From assembly GCA_037444825.1 (NCBI GenBank), contig JBBILR010000004.1, positions 1 to 64,000 of the forward strand: a stretch of 64,000 nucleotides of DNA, given 5' to 3'. Positions 49,396 through 57,916 of the stretch are shown here, piece after piece. The notes under the pieces are model-generated. The model saw nothing but the letters and a program-made list of their open reading frames with translations. It did no database searches and was not told the origin of the DNA. How positions within the stretch are numbered: the first letter of the stretch is position 1; the number at the start of each line of letters is the position of its first letter. A program made the position numbers and the translations under genes. This DNA is from JBFLVU01 sp037444825 (GTDB lineage: Bacteria; Acidobacteriota; UBA4820; DSQY01).

Positions 49396-51819
49396 ATGTA
49401 CGAGCGGTTTACGGAACTGGCCCGAAGGGTTCTTTACCTGGCGCGCCACGAGGCGCACCAGGAGGGCCTGCCCTTCACCGACGCCGAGCACCTGCTCCTC
49501 GCCATCCTCTCCGTGGACCCTCCCAACCTCCGCGAACTCTTCGCGCGGGCCGGCCTGAAGGCCGAGGAACTCCGGGCGGACCTGGCGGCGGACCGGACGG
49601 AACCGGCCCCCCCGCCGGGACCCGTCCCCCCCCCGTGGTCCCGGGACGCCCGGCTCGTCATCGAGCGCTACGCCCCGGAGGAGGCGGTGCGGGCCGGCTC
49701 GGCCCGCATCGGGCCGGAACACCTCCTCGCGGGGATTCTGCGCTTCGAGGACGGCCTGGCGGCCCGGGTCCTGCGCCAGAAGGGGCTCACCCTCTCCGCC
49801 GCCCGGCAGTGCCTCCCCGGGGCCTTCCGCCGCCCCCACCCCCCCGAGAGGAGCCGGGAGGAGCGGACCTCGCTGGAGGAGTTCACCCAGGACCTCACGG
49901 AGCTGGCCCGGACCGGGGACCTGGACCCCCTCGTGGGCCGGGAGGAGGAGCTGGACCGCATCGTCCAGATCCTGGCCCGCCGCCACAAGAACAACCCCAT
50001 TCTGTTGGGGGAGCCGGGGGTCGGCAAGACGGCCCTCATCGAGGGGCTGGCCCAGCGGGTCGCCTCCGGCGCCGTCCCCGCCACCCTGCAGGGCAAGCGC
50101 ATCCTGGGCCTGGACCTCTCCCTGGTGCTGGCCGGCACCAAGTACCGGGGCCAGTTCGAGGAGCGCCTCAAGGGGATCCTCAAGGAGGCCGCCGAAGACC
50201 GCTCGGTGATCCTCTTCGTGGACGAGATCCACACCATGGTGGGGGCGGGGAGCGCCGAGGGCTCCCTCGACGCCGCCAGCATCCTCAAGCCCGCCCTCTC
50301 GCGGGGCCAGGTCCAGTGCATCGGGACCTCCACCTTCCGGGACTACAAGCGGTACATCGAGAAGGACCGCGCCCTGGTCCGCCGGTTCCAGCCGGTGAAG
50401 ATCCTGCCCCCCACCGAGGAGGCGACCCTGGAGATCCTCCGCGGCCTCAAGGAACGGTACGAGCGCTTCCACGGCGTGCGCTACACCGAGGAGGCCCTGC
50501 GCCAGGCGGTGGCCCTCTCCAACCGGTACATCAGCGACCGCTTCCAGCCCGACAAGGCCATCGACGTCATCGACGAGGCGGGGGCCATGGCCAAGATCCT
50601 GGCGGGACCCCGGGGCCGGCAGGTTCCGGAGGTGGAGGTGGAGTACGTGGACCTTCCCGCCGACCCCGCCCCCGGAGACCCCTTCGGCTCCATTTCTGGA
50701 GGGCATCACCCCGGGGGGGAGCGTCCTCCGAGGCGCCTGAGGACCGCCCCATCGTCTTCCCCGCCCTCCGGGCATCCTCCCGTGGAGGTGGGCCGGGGGC
50801 AGGTGGAGCAGGTGGTGGCCCTCTGGACGGGGATCCCGGTGGCCGCCCTCCGGGAGGACGAGCGGGAGAAGCTCCTCCGCATCGAGGAGACCCTCCACAA
50901 GCGGGTCATCGGGCAGGAGAAGGCCATCTCGGCCCTGGCCCGCGCCATCCGCCGGTCGAGGGCGGGCATCCGGAACCCCAGCCGGCCCATCGGTTCCTTC
51001 ATCTTCCTGGGCCCAACGGGGGTGGGGAAGACCGAAGCCGCCAAGACCCTCACCGAGTTTCTCTTCGGCGACGAGAAGGCCCTCATCCGGCTGGACATGA
51101 GCGAGTACGCGGAGAAGCACTCCATCTCCAAGATGATCGGGAGCCCGCCGGGGTACGTGGGGTACGAGGAGGGGGGCCAGCTGGTGGAGCGGGTCAAGCG
51201 CCGGCCCTACGCCGTGATCCTGTTGGACGAGATCGAGAAGGCCCACCCCGACGTCCTCAACATGCTCCTCCAGGTGCTGGACGACGGCATCCTCACCGAC
51301 TCCTACGGCGACACGGTGGACTTCAAGAACACCCTCCTGATCCTCACCAGCAACCTCGGATCCAAGTTCTTGCTGGAGAAGGGGCTCCCGGGGTTCGGGG
51401 ACGACGAGGCCCGGACGGCGATGGTGAAGAAGGAGGAGGTCCTCCGGCTCCTGAGGCGCTCCCTCCTGCCGGAGTTTCTCAACCGCATCGACGAGGTCAT
51501 CGTCTTCGACCCCCTGGGGCCCGAGGACCTTCTGGCCATCGCCCGGCGGATGATCCGGGACCTCAACCAGGCCCTCAAGACCCGGGGGCTCGAGGTGGAC
51601 CCCGACCCGGAGGTCCTGCGGTTCCTCGTGGAGACCTGTTGCGCCGACCCGGCCTACGGGGCCCGGCCCCTCCGGCGGGGGGTGCAGACCTACGTCGAGG
51701 ACCCGCTGGCGGAGTGGCTTCTCGGCCGGGGCCCCCGCGAGGGAAGCCGGATCCGCCTGAGGGTGGAGGGCGGGCGGGTGGTCCTCAAAGAAACGGAACC
51801 GGTGCCCATTCCCGGATAG
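49396..51819 (+). CDS. clpC: ClpC/ClpA-type AAA+ unfoldase lacking the M-domain
   Basis: An 807-residue Hsp100 ATPase. The ATG at 49396 gives the ClpC-like opening MYERFTELARRVLYLARHEA. A double Clp N-domain (about 1-150) precedes D1 with Walker A GEPGVGKT (near 205) and D2 with Walker A GPTGVGKT (near 538) and Walker B VILLDEIEKAHPDVL. KGLPGFGDD lies where the ClpP-docking loop is expected. Between D1 and D2, where ClpC has its coiled-coil M-domain, there is only a Pro/Ser/Gly-rich linker (about 420-465). It unfolds proteins for ClpP and may be adaptor-independent, like ClpA. No clpP is in the window. Its place among outer-membrane genes is unusual. Confidence 0.88.
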   Translation: MYERFTELARRVLYLARHEAHQEGLPFTDAEHLLLAILSVDPPNLRELFARAGLKAEELRADLAADRTEPAPPPGPVPPPWSRDARLVIERYAPEEAVRAGSARIGPEHLLAGILRFEDGLAARVLRQKGLTLSAARQCLPGAFRRPHPPERSREERTSLEEFTQDLTELARTGDLDPLVGREEELDRIVQILARRHKNNPILLGEPGVGKTALIEGLAQRVASGAVPATLQGKRILGLDLSLVLAGTKYRGQFEERLKGILKEAAEDRSVILFVDEIHTMVGAGSAEGSLDAASILKPALSRGQVQCIGTSTFRDYKRYIEKDRALVRRFQPVKILPPTEEATLEILRGLKERYERFHGVRYTEEALRQAVALSNRYISDRFQPDKAIDVIDEAGAMAKILAGPRGRQVPEVEVEYVDLPADPAPGDPFGSISGGHHPGGERPPRRLRTAPSSSPPSGHPPVEVGRGQVEQVVALWTGIPVAALREDEREKLLRIEETLHKRVIGQEKAISALARAIRRSRAGIRNPSRPIGSFIFLGPTGVGKTEAAKTLTEFLFGDEKALIRLDMSEYAEKHSISKMIGSPPGYVGYEEGGQLVERVKRRPYAVILLDEIEKAHPDVLNMLLQVLDDGILTDSYGDTVDFKNTLLILTSNLGSKFLLEKGLPGFGDDEARTAMVKKEEVLRLLRRSLLPEFLNRIDEVIVFDPLGPEDLLAIARRMIRDLNQALKTRGLEVDPDPEVLRFLVETCCADPAYGARPLRRGVQTYVEDPLAEWLLGRGPREGSRIRLRVEGGRVVLKETEPVPIPG

Positions 51820-51826
51820 GTGAGGC

Positions 51827-54154
51827 ATGCGCCGAACGAACCTCGGATTCCTTCTGCTGTTCCTCCTCGCCGCCACCGCCCTCTGGGGACAGGCGGCCCC
51901 GGCGGAAAAACCGGTCATCGAGAAGATCGTCCTCGAGGGGAACGACCGGCTCACCACCGACGCCTTCTTGGCCCTCACCACCCTCCGCGTGGGACAGCCC
52001 TACGACGTGCAGGCCGTTAAGGGGCAGTTCCAGAAGATCTGGGGGAGCGGCCTCCTGGAGGACCTCACCATCGAGGTTCGGGACGGGGAGAAGGGCAAGG
52101 TGGTGGTCTTCAAGATCCAGGAGCGCCCCATCGTCTCCTCGGTGGAGTTCACGGGGAGCAAGAACCTCACCGGTGCCACGGTTCTGGACAAGCTCAAGGA
52201 AAACAACGCCGACATCAAGACCGGAACCATCCTCGACTACCAGAAGGTGAAGAAGACCGAGGCCGCCCTGAAGTTCATGGCGGCGGAGAAGGGGTACCCC
52301 GACGCCGAGGTGACCTCCAAGGTCCAGTCCATGGGCCGCTCCCAGGTGGCCCTCACCTTCCACATCACCGACGGGCCCAAGGCCCGCATCGAGAGGGTCC
52401 GGTTCCAGGGCGTCACCGCATTCTCCCAGCGGAAGCTCAAGTACACCCTCAAGAAGACCCGGCCCCACTGGTGGCTCTCCTGGGCCACCCGCCACGACAT
52501 CTACTCCGAGGGGCGCTACTTCGAGGACACCAAGCTCCTGCGGGAGCTTTACGAATCCCGGGGCTACCTCGACGCGGACATCGGCGACCCCATCGTGGAG
52601 AGCCGCCTGAACGCCAAAAGGACGAGGAAGTGGCTCACCCTGACCATCCCCGTCTCCGAGGGCGTCCCCTACCGCCTCGGGGAAGTCTCCTTCCAGGGCA
52701 ACAAGGTTTTCAGTGACGAGGAGCTCCGGAAGCTCTTCTTCCTCAAGAAGGGCAGGCCCCTGGACAAGGTGGCCCTGGGCCACATCCTCAAGGCCATCGA
52801 AGCCAAGTACGGGGAAAAGGGCTACCTGTACGCCACCGCCACGCCCATCTACGACAAGCGCGAGAAGGACGGCGTGGCCGACGTCACCCTCTCCATCACC
52901 GAGGACCAGGTCTACTACGTGAACCGCATCGAGTTCCTGGGCAACGTGGACACGCGGGACCACGTCCTGAGGCGGGAGATGCTGATCTACGAGCAGGAAC
53001 TCTTCAACTACGTGCGGTACCAGCGGGGCCTCTACCGCCTCAAGCAGTCGGCCCTCTTCGAAATCAAGGAGGACCCGGTCATCGCCAAGGTCCCCAACAC
53101 CAACACCGTGGACGTGACGGTGAAGGGGGAGGAGGCCAGCAAGAACGAGCTCCTCTTCGGCGGCGGCTACGGCGGGGTGAACGGCTTCTTCATTTCCGGG
53201 GCCTTCCGGACCTACAACTTCCTGGGGCTGGGGACCACCCTCTCCATCAACGCCGACGTGGGGAAGGTCCAGAAGCTGTACTCCATCAACTACGCGGACC
53301 CGTGGCTCTTCGGCAAGAGAATCGGCGGCTCCTTCCAGGTCTACAACTCCAAGCTCACCTACCTCCAGTTCGACCAGCAGGCCACCGGCGGCTCCGCGGC
53401 CGTCACCTTCCCCCTGGGCCTCTTCGCCGGGTGGCAGGTGGGGTACCGGCGGGAGCGCTCCAAGGTGAGCAACCTGGACCAAACCCTCGTCAACCCTCGG
53501 TACGCGGACGTTTTCAACAACACCACCACGTCGGCGGTCTTCACCAGCCTCTTCTACAACACGGTGAACAACCCCTTCCGGCCCATGCGGGGCCTCTCCC
53601 TCAACTTGAGCACGGTGGTGGCCGGGGGGTTCGCCGGCGGGGACAACTACTTCATCAAGCCTTCCTTCGAAGGCTCCCTCTTCTGGCCCACCTTCCGGAA
53701 GCAAAACCTCGCCTTCCGCCTGAACCTCGGCTACATCAAGAGCTACTCCGGCCGCGAGATCCCCATCTGGGAGCGGTACTTCCTCGGCGGCGAGGACACG
53801 CTGCGGGGCTTCGGCGTCCGGTCGGTCTACCCCCTCACCAAGGAGAACCGCTACTTCATCGACCCGGCCACCGGGACCATCCAGGGCGGCGACCGGGTCT
53901 TCCTGACCAACCTGGAGTACGTCTTCCACCTCACCGAACAGGTGGACACGGCCCTCTTCGTGGACGCGGGGAACACCTTCCACGAGCGCCAGAAGTGGGA
54001 GCTCTCCAACTACCGGGCCGACGCGGGGCTGGAGTTCCGGTTCTTCCTGCCCACCTTCAACATCCCCCTGCGCCTCATCTGGGCGACGAACCTCAAGCCC
54101 AAGCCCGGCGACGACTTCAGCAACTTCCAGATCTCCATCGGACTCACGTTCTGA
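51827..54154 (+). CDS. bamA: Outer-membrane assembly factor BamA
   Basis: A 775-residue protein: a signal peptide (about 1-23), five POTRA domains (about 28-430, starting IEKIVLEGNDRLTTDAFL) and a C-terminal Omp85 beta-barrel (about 434-775) ending in Phe. The barrel has the LRGFG loop (near 659) that closes the lateral gate. It folds and inserts beta-barrel proteins into the outer membrane. It is 7 nt after the ClpC-like gene and 20 nt before skp, matching the common bamA-skp-lpxD-fabZ-lpxA order. Confidence 0.97.
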   Translation: MRRTNLGFLLLFLLAATALWGQAAPAEKPVIEKIVLEGNDRLTTDAFLALTTLRVGQPYDVQAVKGQFQKIWGSGLLEDLTIEVRDGEKGKVVVFKIQERPIVSSVEFTGSKNLTGATVLDKLKENNADIKTGTILDYQKVKKTEAALKFMAAEKGYPDAEVTSKVQSMGRSQVALTFHITDGPKARIERVRFQGVTAFSQRKLKYTLKKTRPHWWLSWATRHDIYSEGRYFEDTKLLRELYESRGYLDADIGDPIVESRLNAKRTRKWLTLTIPVSEGVPYRLGEVSFQGNKVFSDEELRKLFFLKKGRPLDKVALGHILKAIEAKYGEKGYLYATATPIYDKREKDGVADVTLSITEDQVYYVNRIEFLGNVDTRDHVLRREMLIYEQELFNYVRYQRGLYRLKQSALFEIKEDPVIAKVPNTNTVDVTVKGEEASKNELLFGGGYGGVNGFFISGAFRTYNFLGLGTTLSINADVGKVQKLYSINYADPWLFGKRIGGSFQVYNSKLTYLQFDQQATGGSAAVTFPLGLFAGWQVGYRRERSKVSNLDQTLVNPRYADVFNNTTTSAVFTSLFYNTVNNPFRPMRGLSLNLSTVVAGGFAGGDNYFIKPSFEGSLFWPTFRKQNLAFRLNLGYIKSYSGREIPIWERYFLGGEDTLRGFGVRSVYPLTKENRYFIDPATGTIQGGDRVFLTNLEYVFHLTEQVDTALFVDAGNTFHERQKWELSNYRADAGLEFRFFLPTFNIPLRLIWATNLKPKPGDDFSNFQISIGLTF

Positions 54155-54174
54155 CCAACCCAAGGAGGTACTCG

Positions 54175-54687
54175 ATGTTCAAGAAAGTGACGTTGGCCTC
54201 GCTCTTCGGCGCCCTCTCCCTCCTGTCGGTCGGGGCCCTGGCCCAGACCCGCATCGCCGTGGTGGACGCCATGAAGGTGGCCAACGACTGCAAGGAAGGG
54301 AAGCGGATCCAGAGCATCCTCAAGGGCGTCCACGACCAGAAGCAGAACCAGATCACCCAGCGGGAGGCGGAGCTCAAGGCCCTGGAGGAGAAGACCAAGG
54401 ACCCCAAGATCAGCCCCGAGAAGAAGGACGAGCTTCAGAGCCAGTTCACCCAGAAGATTTACGAGTACCAGGCCTTCACCAAGGCCGCCTCCGAGGAGAT
54501 GGAGGGCCGGACCCAGAAGATGCAGGAGGAGTTCCAGGAGAAGCTGAGCCGGATCCTCACGCAGTACGCCCAGAGCAAGGGGATCTCCCTGGTGGTGGAG
54601 AAGGGCATCTGCCTGTACAACGCCGACGCCCTGGACATCACCCAGGAAGTGATCGCCGCCATGGACCAGGCGTACCCGGGGACGTGA
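54175..54687 (+). CDS. skp: Periplasmic chaperone Skp/OmpH-like
   Basis: A 170-residue exported protein: signal peptide (about 1-23, ending ALAQ), the RIAVVDAMKV strand and two long charged helices (about 40-135), the tentacle layout of Skp. It carries unfolded outer-membrane proteins to BamA, whose gene is just upstream. The AAGGAGG ribosome site lies before the ATG at 54175. Confidence 0.92.
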   Translation: MFKKVTLASLFGALSLLSVGALAQTRIAVVDAMKVANDCKEGKRIQSILKGVHDQKQNQITQREAELKALEEKTKDPKISPEKKDELQSQFTQKIYEYQAFTKAASEEMEGRTQKMQEEFQEKLSRILTQYAQSKGISLVVEKGICLYNADALDITQEVIAAMDQAYPGT

Positions 54688-54691
54688 CGCC

Positions 54692-55711
54692 ATGAAGGCG
54701 AAGGCCCTCGCGGAGGCTCTGGGGGCCCGTCTCGATGGCGATCCCGACCTCTGGATCACCGGCGTGGCGCCCCTGGAACGGGCCGGCGCCGCCGACCTCT
54801 CCTTCCTCGCCAACCCCAAGTACCGAGAGGCGGCGGAAGGGAGCGGCGCCGGGGCCGTTCTGGTGGCCCCCGGGGTGGTTCTCCCCGGGAAGACCCTGCT
54901 GGTCTCCCCGAACCCCTACGCCGCCTTCGCCCGGGCGCTGGCCCTCTTCCACCCGGAGGAGCGGCCGGCGCCGGGGGTCCACCCCACCGCCGTCCTCGGC
55001 GAGGGGTGCGAGGTGGCCCCCGACGCCCACGTGGGTCCCCTGGCGGTCCTCATGGCGGGGGTCCGGGTGGGGCCGCGGTCGGTGGTGGAGGCCGGCTGCG
55101 TCCTCATGGAGGGGTGCGAGGTGGGGGAGGACTGCCGTCTCTACCCGCGGGTGGTCCTCTACCCCCGGACCCGCCTGGGGAACCGGGTGGTCCTCCACGC
55201 GGGGGTGGTCGTCGGCTCCGACGGCTTCGGCTACGCCGCCGAGGGGGGTGTCCACCGAAAGGTCCCCCAGGTGGGGACGGCGGTGGTGGAAGACGACGTG
55301 GAGATCGGCGCCAACACCACCGTGGACCGGGGAACCCTGGAGGAGACCCGCATCGGCGCCGGGACCAAAATCGACAACCTGGTCCAGATCGGCCACAACG
55401 TGCGAACCGGCGAGGGGTGCATCCTGGTGGCCCAGTCGGGGATCAGCGGCTCCACCCGCCTGGGGCGGGGGGTGATTTTCGCCGGACAGTCGGGGGCGGT
55501 GGGGCACATCCGCATCGGCGACCACGTCCGCGTGGGGGCCAAGTCGGCGGTCACCAAGGATTTGCCCGACGGCGCCTTCGTCACCGGCCACCCGGCGGTG
55601 GACCACCGGCTCTGGCTGAAGGAGCGCGCCCTCGCGGGGCGGATGGAGGAAATGTTCCGGCGCCTCAAGAATCTGGAACGGCGGCTCGAGGGAGCCGCCG
55701 GGGAGGAGTGA
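54692..55711 (+). CDS. lpxD: UDP-3-O-acyl-glucosamine N-acyltransferase LpxD
   Basis: A 339-residue left-handed beta-helix enzyme. The N-terminal uridine-binding domain (about 1-95, ADLSFLANPKYREAA) is followed by hexapeptide repeats (about 100-300) and a C-terminal helix. The catalytic His lies in DNLVQIGHNV. It adds the second acyl chain in lipid A synthesis, from acyl-ACP. It is 4 nt after skp and 2 nt before fabZ. Confidence 0.96.
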   Translation: MKAKALAEALGARLDGDPDLWITGVAPLERAGAADLSFLANPKYREAAEGSGAGAVLVAPGVVLPGKTLLVSPNPYAAFARALALFHPEERPAPGVHPTAVLGEGCEVAPDAHVGPLAVLMAGVRVGPRSVVEAGCVLMEGCEVGEDCRLYPRVVLYPRTRLGNRVVLHAGVVVGSDGFGYAAEGGVHRKVPQVGTAVVEDDVEIGANTTVDRGTLEETRIGAGTKIDNLVQIGHNVRTGEGCILVAQSGISGSTRLGRGVIFAGQSGAVGHIRIGDHVRVGAKSAVTKDLPDGAFVTGHPAVDHRLWLKERALAGRMEEMFRRLKNLERRLEGAAGEE

Positions 55712-55713
55712 GG

Positions 55714-56142
55714 ATGGACGTCGTTGCGATCCAGCAGATCCTGCCCCACCGGTACCCCTTTCTGTTGGTGGACCGGATCCTGGAGGTGGAACCCCAGCGG
55801 CGCATCGTGGGGATCAAGAACGTCACGGCGAACGAGCCCTTTTTCCAGGGGCACTTCCCCGGAAAGCCGGTGATGCCCGGGGTCCTCATCGTGGAGGCCA
55901 TGGCCCAGGTGGGCGGGGTTCTTCTCCTCTCCGACGTCCCCGACCGGGACAAGAAGCTGGTCCTCTTCGCCGGAATCGACGAGGCCCGCTTCCGCCGGCC
56001 GGTGGTCCCCGGCGACCAGGTGCGCTTCGAGGTGGAGGTCCTCAGGCTCAAGGCCTCCACGTGCAAACTTCAAGGCAAGGCTTTCGTGGACGGGGCGCTG
56101 GCGGCCGAGGCGGTGATCCTCTCGGCCATGGTGGACCGGTAG
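55714..56142 (+). CDS. fabZ: 3-hydroxyacyl-ACP dehydratase FabZ
   Basis: A 142-residue hot-dog-fold enzyme, the usual length. QILPHRYPFLLVDRI is followed by the active site GHFPGKPVMPGVLIVEAMAQ with catalytic His and Glu. It dehydrates 3-hydroxyacyl-ACP in fatty-acid elongation and so competes with LpxA and LpxD for the same acyl-ACPs. Its place between lpxD and lpxA is standard. AGGAGTGAGG overlaps the lpxD end and serves as ribosome site. Confidence 0.96.
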   Translation: MDVVAIQQILPHRYPFLLVDRILEVEPQRRIVGIKNVTANEPFFQGHFPGKPVMPGVLIVEAMAQVGGVLLLSDVPDRDKKLVLFAGIDEARFRRPVVPGDQVRFEVEVLRLKASTCKLQGKAFVDGALAAEAVILSAMVDR

Positions 56143-56163
56143 GCCCCGGGGGGAGCGGAAGAC

Positions 56164-56949
56164 ATGGCGATCACGATCCATCCGTCGGCGGTGGTGGAGG
56201 AGGGGGCCCGGCTGGGAGACGGCTGCGTCGTGGGTCCCTTCGCGTACGTGGGCGCGGAGGTGACGCTGGGAGAGGGCACCCGGGTGGGGCCCCACTGCGT
56301 CCTCTCCGGGAAGGTGACCCTGGGGAAGGACAACGTGCTCGTCTCCCACTGCGCCATCGGCGGCCCCCCCCAGGACGTCTCCTACCGCGGCGAGCCCAGC
56401 GAGGTGATCGTGGGGGACGGCAACGTCTTCCGGGAGTTCGTCACCGTCAACCGGGCCACCACCAAGGAGCGCCGCGTCACCGAAATCGGGAGCCACGGCC
56501 TCTTCATGGCCTACACCCACATCGCCCACGACTGCGTGGTGGGGGACCACGTGATCTTCGCCAACAACGCCACCCTGGCGGGCCACGTGCACGTGGGGAA
56601 GCACGCCATGGTGGGGGCCCTCTCGGCCATCCACCAGTTCTGCGCCGTGGGGGACTACGCCTTCATCGGCGGCGGCTCCATCTGCACCCGGGACGTCCTC
56701 CCCTTCGTCAAGACCGTGGGGGCGCGGAGCGAGGGGAAGACGTACGGCATCAACACCATCGGCCTTCAGCGGAAGGGCTTCGCCCCAGAGACCATCGAGG
56801 CCTTGAAGTCGGCCTACCGGATTCTGTTCCATTCCAAGCTCCTCTTCACCGAGGCGGTGAAGGCCGCGGAGGAGAAGCTGGGCCATGTCCCGGAGGTGGC
56901 CTACCTCCTCCGCTTCATCCGGGAATCCAAGAGGGGGATCCAGCGCTGA
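56164..56949 (+). CDS. lpxA: UDP-N-acetylglucosamine O-acyltransferase LpxA
   Basis: A 261-residue beta-helix acyltransferase, the family length. It opens with IHPSAVVEEGARLGDG. The catalytic His lies in YTHIAHDCVVGD, and GLQRKGFAPE begins the C-terminal helical domain. It performs the first step of lipid A synthesis: 3-hydroxyacyl transfer to UDP-GlcNAc, or to the 3-amino sugar in some lineages. A Gfo/Idh oxidoreductase follows after 25 nt, whereas lpxB is absent from the window. Confidence 0.96.
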   Translation: MAITIHPSAVVEEGARLGDGCVVGPFAYVGAEVTLGEGTRVGPHCVLSGKVTLGKDNVLVSHCAIGGPPQDVSYRGEPSEVIVGDGNVFREFVTVNRATTKERRVTEIGSHGLFMAYTHIAHDCVVGDHVIFANNATLAGHVHVGKHAMVGALSAIHQFCAVGDYAFIGGGSICTRDVLPFVKTVGARSEGKTYGINTIGLQRKGFAPETIEALKSAYRILFHSKLLFTEAVKAAEEKLGHVPEVAYLLRFIRESKRGIQR

Positions 56950-56974
56950 TCGCGCGGGGGAAGGGAGGGAGACC

Positions 56975-57916
56975 GTGGGGGCCACCCTGAAAGTCGCCGT
57001 GGTGGGAGTGGGCAGCCTGGGGCAGCACCACGCCCGGATCCTGTCGGATCTCCCGGGAGTGCGGCTGGAGGCGGTGGTGGACGCCGACGGGGCGCGGGCC
57101 CGGGAGATCGCCGAACGGTACGGCACACGGGCGCTCCTCCCCGGCGACCCGATGCCGCCGGTGGACGGGGTGGTCCTCGCCGCCCCCACCCGGCTCCACC
57201 GGGATCTGGCGGTCTCCTTCCTGGAGCGGGGCGTGGGGGTGCTCTGCGAAAAGCCCATGGCCACCACCGTGGAGGAGTGCGACGCCATCCTGGGGGCCCG
57301 CCATCGTTCGGGGGCGCCCCTGCTCGTGGGCCACATCGAGCACTTCAACCCCGGCGTCCAGGCCCTCCGAACCCACGTGGCGGAGCCCGGCTTCCTGGAG
57401 GTCCATCGCCTGGGCGTTTTCGTCCCCCGCTCGCTGGACGTGGACGTGGTCCTGGACCTCATGATCCACGACATCGAAATCGCCCAGTCCCTGGTGAAGC
57501 GCCCCCTGGACCGGGTGGAGGCGGTGGGGGTCTCGGTCCTCACCCCCCACGTGGACCTGGCCAACGCCCGCTTGACCTTCGCCGGGGGGTGCGTCGCCAA
57601 CCTCACCGCCAGCCGCGTCTCCCGGGAGAAGGTCCGGAAGCTCCGCGTCTTCCAGAAGGACGCCTACCTCAGCGTGGACTACGCCGAGCAGTCGGTGGAG
57701 TGCTACCGGGTGGAGGAGGGGGGGCAGGGGCGGACCATCCGCAAGGTGGAGGTGCCCGTGGAGAAGCGGGAGCCCCTCCGGTGCGAGCTGGAGCACTTCG
57801 CCGCCGTCCTCCGGGGGGAGGCGCCGCCGGAGGTGGGCGGGGAGTCGGCCCGGGAGGCCGTCGCCGCCGCCCAGGCCATTTTGGCATGCATGGCAAGAAC
57901 GGCACGGTCCGGGTGA
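56975..57916 (+). CDS. Gfo/Idh/MocA-family oxidoreductase next to lpxA
   Basis: A 313-residue NAD(P)-dependent sugar oxidoreductase starting with GTG at 56975 behind AAGGGAGG. The Rossmann motif VAVVGVGSLGQHH (near residue 6), the catalytic-Lys motif CEKPMATT and the C-terminal GHIEHFNPGVQAL are present. DLMIHDIEIAQSL supplies the second conserved His. Location after lpxA fits GnnA-type enzymes, which oxidise UDP-GlcNAc for conversion to the 3-amino sugar used in amide-linked lipid A. The GnnB aminotransferase partner is not here, so this role is only a candidate. Its stop overlaps the next gene's GTG. Confidence 0.87.
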   Translation: MGATLKVAVVGVGSLGQHHARILSDLPGVRLEAVVDADGARAREIAERYGTRALLPGDPMPPVDGVVLAAPTRLHRDLAVSFLERGVGVLCEKPMATTVEECDAILGARHRSGAPLLVGHIEHFNPGVQALRTHVAEPGFLEVHRLGVFVPRSLDVDVVLDLMIHDIEIAQSLVKRPLDRVEAVGVSVLTPHVDLANARLTFAGGCVANLTASRVSREKVRKLRVFQKDAYLSVDYAEQSVECYRVEEGGQGRTIRKVEVPVEKREPLRCELEHFAAVLRGEAPPEVGGESAREAVAAAQAILACMARTARSG

